Origin: Meloidogyne chitwoodi
Taxonomy: Eukaryota > Nematoda > Chromadorea > Rhabditida > Meloidogynidae
Direction: 5' to 3'
Assembly (NCBI GenBank): GCA_015183035.1
Contig: JACZZP010000009.1
Span: 1,922,001-1,986,000, forward strand
Length of the DNA stretch: 64,000 nucleotides
Under the pieces are notes generated by a model. That model worked only from the letters and a program-made list of their open reading frames with translations. It did not search any database and was not told the origin of the DNA. The translations under genes and the position numbers were made by a program. Positions 61,128-64,000 of this stretch are shown here, in pieces (the stretch's first letter is position 1; each line of letters begins with the position of its first letter).

Positions 61128-64000
61128 TTAGGGAGGTGAAATTCTAGGGTGTCTATTATTGATAAAGCCAAAATAAAGTACATTAAAATCGGAGGGTCGG
61201 ATAACTCCTTTACATACAACAGGCTTATACATTTTGCGATAAGATTGGGATGTGACGCAACCATCTTTAATTGATGGTCGCAAAAAATTTGGGTACAAAA
61301 TATCTATGGGGTTCAATTCACCTGTTCTAGCATAATCTAAAACCTGCTCCTTGAAAGTGTCGAAGCGAAGTCCCTGATTCACCATCACGTCGTAGTTCAA
61401 TGTCATCCCACGGACTTTGAGGACGTACTCAAATTCCTCCGCAGTGTGTTCTCTCTTCCTTCTAAGTTTAAGACCATATTGTTTTGAGCCTCCACAAACA
61501 TACTCCAAAATCTCATGAGAGGGGTATTCATCCGTAAACTCCCCTAAATGACATCCTAGCTGCAAAGGGTTGCTTCCTTCAGGATGAGAAAAAATTAGGG
61601 AGTCTGTATCTGTGTATAGAAGATTGCATCCTGGAGCACGAACTACTCTTTGCATTGCTCGTAGCAAATGAATACGTGCAGCCGAAGTCGTCCATAAAGA
61701 AATAACCACGTTTGATGATGCGTGCTCCTCGATCCATTCCTTCTTCTTGATGTAGGTAATGAGCATAATACCTGGAGCAAGTTCATCCAATGTTTTAATA
61801 TCAATGGAGGGGTCATCCATGCATCTTCGTAGTTCTGCTGGATTGTCTGTGATGACGCATTGAAAAAGCCCATCATTTCTTAAAGAGAATCTTCCCCATA
61901 AGTTGTTGAGCATTAATTTGGCCTGTGTTCTTCTTCCCTTGTTTGCTCCCATTTTGCTCCTATCAATATTTATTTCAAATTTTTCTTTACATTCTTTAAT
62001 AAATTGCTCTTCCTCCTCATATTTTCCTTTTAATGAGACATCAAATCCTGATGAATGAATTTTTGCTGCCATAAATTCTCGGATGTAAGGAGCAAATAAT
62101 TTGTCATCCGATTCCTTGAACTCCAAAACTCTGAAGAGTTTTGTAACTCTATATCCTTCCTCAAGAGCAACATTGAGCTCGATTGATGTGCAGGTACTCA
62201 CCCAACCACGTTGTTGATCAGAGTGAGGACAGGAGTAATTTTCATTTACTCCTCCTTCAGGTTGCTCTCTCGCACATTTGGAGCAGAGAGGAAAGAGTAG
62301 TCTTTCATCATCTTCTCCAATCTTCATTGGGAGCACAGGGATGTCGATGCTCCTTGGAGGAATTACAAACACTTTAAGAATAGCCAATTCATAAGTGTTG
62401 TCTAGAGGCTTAGTCCAATTGACATCCTTGTTCAAGATGTGCACTTCAGGGTGGCCAACGGGATACTTTGTTGTCACGTTGATATAGGGATAAAGGGAGG
62501 TGACATCATAATATGAAATCACCTCCCCGGCTCTTGGAGAGTAAAAGAGTCGCAGTGGGCCAGTCCTCCCTCCAAAGAAAGAAGAGCGGATATCAATTGG
62601 TCCATTGTCCACAAAATTTTTGAAGCTGCTCCTCATCTCTCTATCTTTATTTAACATCCTTCTTATTTCACACTCCCAGAAGATTTGCACATTTAATCCT
62701 TGGCTCTTGATGAAGTTTAATCGAAACTCATCCTTTTCTCTCTGCTTTCCCGCAGTTACTCCATTTGGGAGTAATATGTTGTTCTCTGGGTAGCATCTCT
62801 CACACCCATGCCATGCACAACCATTAACTTCTATGGCAAGTTGCTCCTCTTCAATCCATCCATCTAATTTATAATTCCCAACTTTTTTCTCTCCTCCTCT
62901 TGAATACGCATTTTGAATGGTTACTCCATGCTCTTCCTCATACCATTTCATAAATTTCAGAGCAAGTTTGCTCTGATTATCAGCGTTGTCATACCCTTTC
63001 TCAGGAACAAGAGCCAGATGATTTTCCTTCAAATGGTTTGTCCGAAAGTGATTCATACACGCTGATGCAATGGTCATTGATTCTCGGAGTACATCAATGC
63101 CATTGTGTGCCTTTGTTGAAGCTGCTCTTTCACCACTTGCTCTTTGAGTTACCTCCATAAACTCCCTCCTAAATGCTATAAGAGCAGCGAGCAAGATCTC
63201 CACATCATTGGTGCAGTATGATGCCAAAGCTTCATCTAGGAGAAAAGGATCTTCTTTGTGCAGTGAATACCAATGATCAAACTCTTTCCTCTTTTCTGGC
63301 ATCATTCCATCAGCAAAGTAATCGGATGGAGAGGGAAAAATTTCATTCCCGTAGTTCTTTGGCTGATTTGAGAGGTGAGGGAAGAATGGCTTATCCTCAA
63401 CCTTCAGAGCAAACGCTGGAACAAGTGATGCTAGAGACATGGGCATCAAATTGAAGCTGTCCCTAAAGATGAGTGTTCTCTTCTTTCCAACACTCACTTT
63501 CATCTCATACATCTTATTTCCTCTTTTTAACATTTCAGGAGTAAATCCTAGAAGAAATAGCTCCTTGAATACAATAACCATGTCGAACTTTCCTCCATAA
63601 TGAGAGAAGGCGATTGTATCACACTCCTTTGTTGTTTCAATAAGCCACTTAACAAAGCAAACAAGTGGTTCCTTTGAGACATTTTTGTAGTCAACTTGAG
63701 TATTGAAGAACGGACGCTCAGAAAATGTAATGAGGCGGTTGCTCCCGCAAACTTTACATTCATTTTGCTCTTTATTTTGCTCTTTATTTTGCTCCTCATT
63801 TTGCTCTTTATTTTGCTCCTCATTTTGCTCCTCATTTTGCTCCTCATTTTGCTCCTTATTTTGCTCCTCATTTTGCTCTTTATTTTGCTCTTTATTTTGC
63901 TCCTCATTTTGCTCTTTATTTTGCTCCTCATTTTGCTCTTTATTTTGCTCTTTATTTTGCTCCTCATCTATGCACATGGGGCAAGTTACTCTTGCAGCAA
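61128..64000 (-). CDS. Protein-primed family B DNA polymerase, 5' end beyond window
   Basis: Open for 949 codons from ATG 63977, but the frame continues upstream through codons reading AARVTCP to the window edge, so the real start is outside. Exonuclease segments: SHYGGKFDMVIVF and YCTNDVEILLAAL. Polymerase motif A YDVTSLYPYINV, motif B KLMLNNLWGRFSL, motif C YTDTDSLIF. A block with EVNGCAWHGCERCYP and IFWECEIRRML is typical of Maverick polymerases and recalls a nuclease-like fold. TCPMC and CKVCGS look like two halves of a zinc site, separated by about 18 EQNK/EQNE repeats (63766-63965). Replicates the element with a terminal protein primer. Intact, convergent to the PAZ gene. Confidence 0.93.
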   Translation of the reverse strand, partial: AARVTCPMCIDEEQNKEQNKEQNEEQNKEQNEEQNKEQNKEQNEEQNKEQNEEQNEEQNEEQNKEQNEEQNKEQNKEQNECKVCGSNRLITFSERPFFNTQVDYKNVSKEPLVCFVKWLIETTKECDTIAFSHYGGKFDMVIVFKELFLLGFTPEMLKRGNKMYEMKVSVGKKRTLIFRDSFNLMPMSLASLVPAFALKVEDKPFFPHLSNQPKNYGNEIFPSPSDYFADGMMPEKRKEFDHWYSLHKEDPFLLDEALASYCTNDVEILLAALIAFRREFMEVTQRASGERAASTKAHNGIDVLRESMTIASACMNHFRTNHLKENHLALVPEKGYDNADNQSKLALKFMKWYEEEHGVTIQNAYSRGGEKKVGNYKLDGWIEEEQLAIEVNGCAWHGCERCYPENNILLPNGVTAGKQREKDEFRLNFIKSQGLNVQIFWECEIRRMLNKDREMRSSFKNFVDNGPIDIRSSFFGGRTGPLRLFYSPRAGEVISYYDVTSLYPYINVTTKYPVGHPEVHILNKDVNWTKPLDNTYELAILKVFVIPPRSIDIPVLPMKIGEDDERLLFPLCSKCAREQPEGGVNENYSCPHSDQQRGWVSTCTSIELNVALEEGYRVTKLFRVLEFKESDDKLFAPYIREFMAAKIHSSGFDVSLKGKYEEEEQFIKECKEKFEINIDRSKMGANKGRRTQAKLMLNNLWGRFSLRNDGLFQCVITDNPAELRRCMDDPSIDIKTLDELAPGIMLITYIKKKEWIEEHASSNVVISLWTTSAARIHLLRAMQRVVRAPGCNLLYTDTDSLIFSHPEGSNPLQLGCHLGEFTDEYPSHEILEYVCGGSKQYGLKLRRKREHTAEEFEYVLKVRGMTLNYDVMVNQGLRFDTFKEQVLDYARTGELNPIDILYPNFLRPSIKDGCVTSQSYRKMYKPVVCKGVIRPSDFNVLYFGFINNRHPRISPP
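63766..63965 (-). repeat. 12-bp in-frame tandem repeat in the polymerase gene
   Basis: TTTTGCTCCTCA/TTTTGCTCTTTA units, about 17-18 copies, encode alternating EQNE and EQNK on the minus strand. The array lies between the two Cys pairs of the N-terminal zinc-ribbon-like region and keeps the reading frame. Confidence 0.9.

Larger units (their letters stand above)
49800..64000. mobile_element. Polinton/Maverick, left end and over 14 kb of body; right end beyond window
   Basis: Contains the diagnostic set: integrase, packaging ATPase, adenovirus-type protease, double-jelly-roll capsid protein and protein-primed DNA polymerase. The left boundary is set between the SPRY exon (49723) and the change in base composition near 49800-49830; the terminal inverted repeat cannot be proved because the right end is outside. 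A direct repeat with GTGTCGCGGGTGGCAATAA lies at about 49829 and 50033. All long frames are intact. The motif TTTTGCTC/GAGCAAAA is strikingly abundant in spacers and in the polymerase gene. Confidence 0.92.

Overview
The window looks like nuclear DNA of a plant-parasitic nematode, most likely a root-knot nematode (Meloidogyne) or a close relative. It is extremely AT-rich, genes are split by many very short AT-rich introns, and it carries nematode families: a GnRH-receptor-related GPCR, a DNA-binding-domain-only nuclear receptor, venom allergen-like CAP proteins, a SPRY protein, a FLYWCH protein and a Ly6/uPAR GPI-anchored protein. The species call is inference; no rRNA, tRNA gene or spliced leader was seen to fix it.

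Layout. 0-2.2 kb: minus-strand Ly6/uPAR gene, a GC-rich 41-nt hairpin and a 15-bp minisatellite of 48 perfect units. 3.8-6.7 kb: complete minus-strand GPCR gene. 10.6-11.5 kb: PEBP gene with a missing splice acceptor. 12.2-17.6 kb: two near-identical CAP/venom-allergen gene copies sharing the same in-frame TAG, flanking a DXO/Dom-3 decapping-nuclease gene whose first exon is split by a 630-bp inverted-repeat element with an 8-bp target-site duplication. 19.9-20.7 kb: small nuclear receptor. 22.5-28.4 kb: an unknown gene, a 2.3-kb repeat insertion, taxilin exons and a broken aspartyl-tRNA synthetase copy fused to a duplicated taxilin exon. 29-37 kb: a Helitron with an intact 1994-codon Rep-helicase carrying an N-terminal Ulp1-type protease. 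37.2-39.3 kb: 0.8-kb tandem repeats. 39.4-47.8 kb: a myosin neck/tail gene (class XVIII- or II-like) whose 6-kb intron appears to hold a FLYWCH gene, whose own first intron holds CENP-B/pogo-type DNA-binding ORFs. 48.8-49.7 kb: SPRY gene.

49.8 kb to the right edge is most of a Polinton/Maverick. It encodes an A32-like packaging ATPase, retroviral-type integrase with chromodomain, putative minor capsid protein, a small basic virion-type protein, double-jelly-roll major capsid protein, a membrane protein, adenovirus-type cysteine protease and, convergently, protein-primed family B DNA polymerase. The genes are intact, tightly packed and preceded by TATA-like boxes, several of which contain the stop codon of the gene before. 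This is the gene set of a virus able to replicate, package and integrate, so the copy may be recent or active.

The most exciting feature is a 182-aa gene at 59,946-60,494 inside the Polinton. It reads as a free-standing PAZ domain, the small-RNA 3'-end binding module of Argonaute and Dicer, with no MID, PIWI or RNase III part. It lies between two related spacer repeats, as a captured cargo cassette might. A virus-like element carrying only the RNA-binding module of Argonaute suggests a system that sequesters or redirects host small RNAs. That function is inference; the domain resemblance is visible in the sequence.
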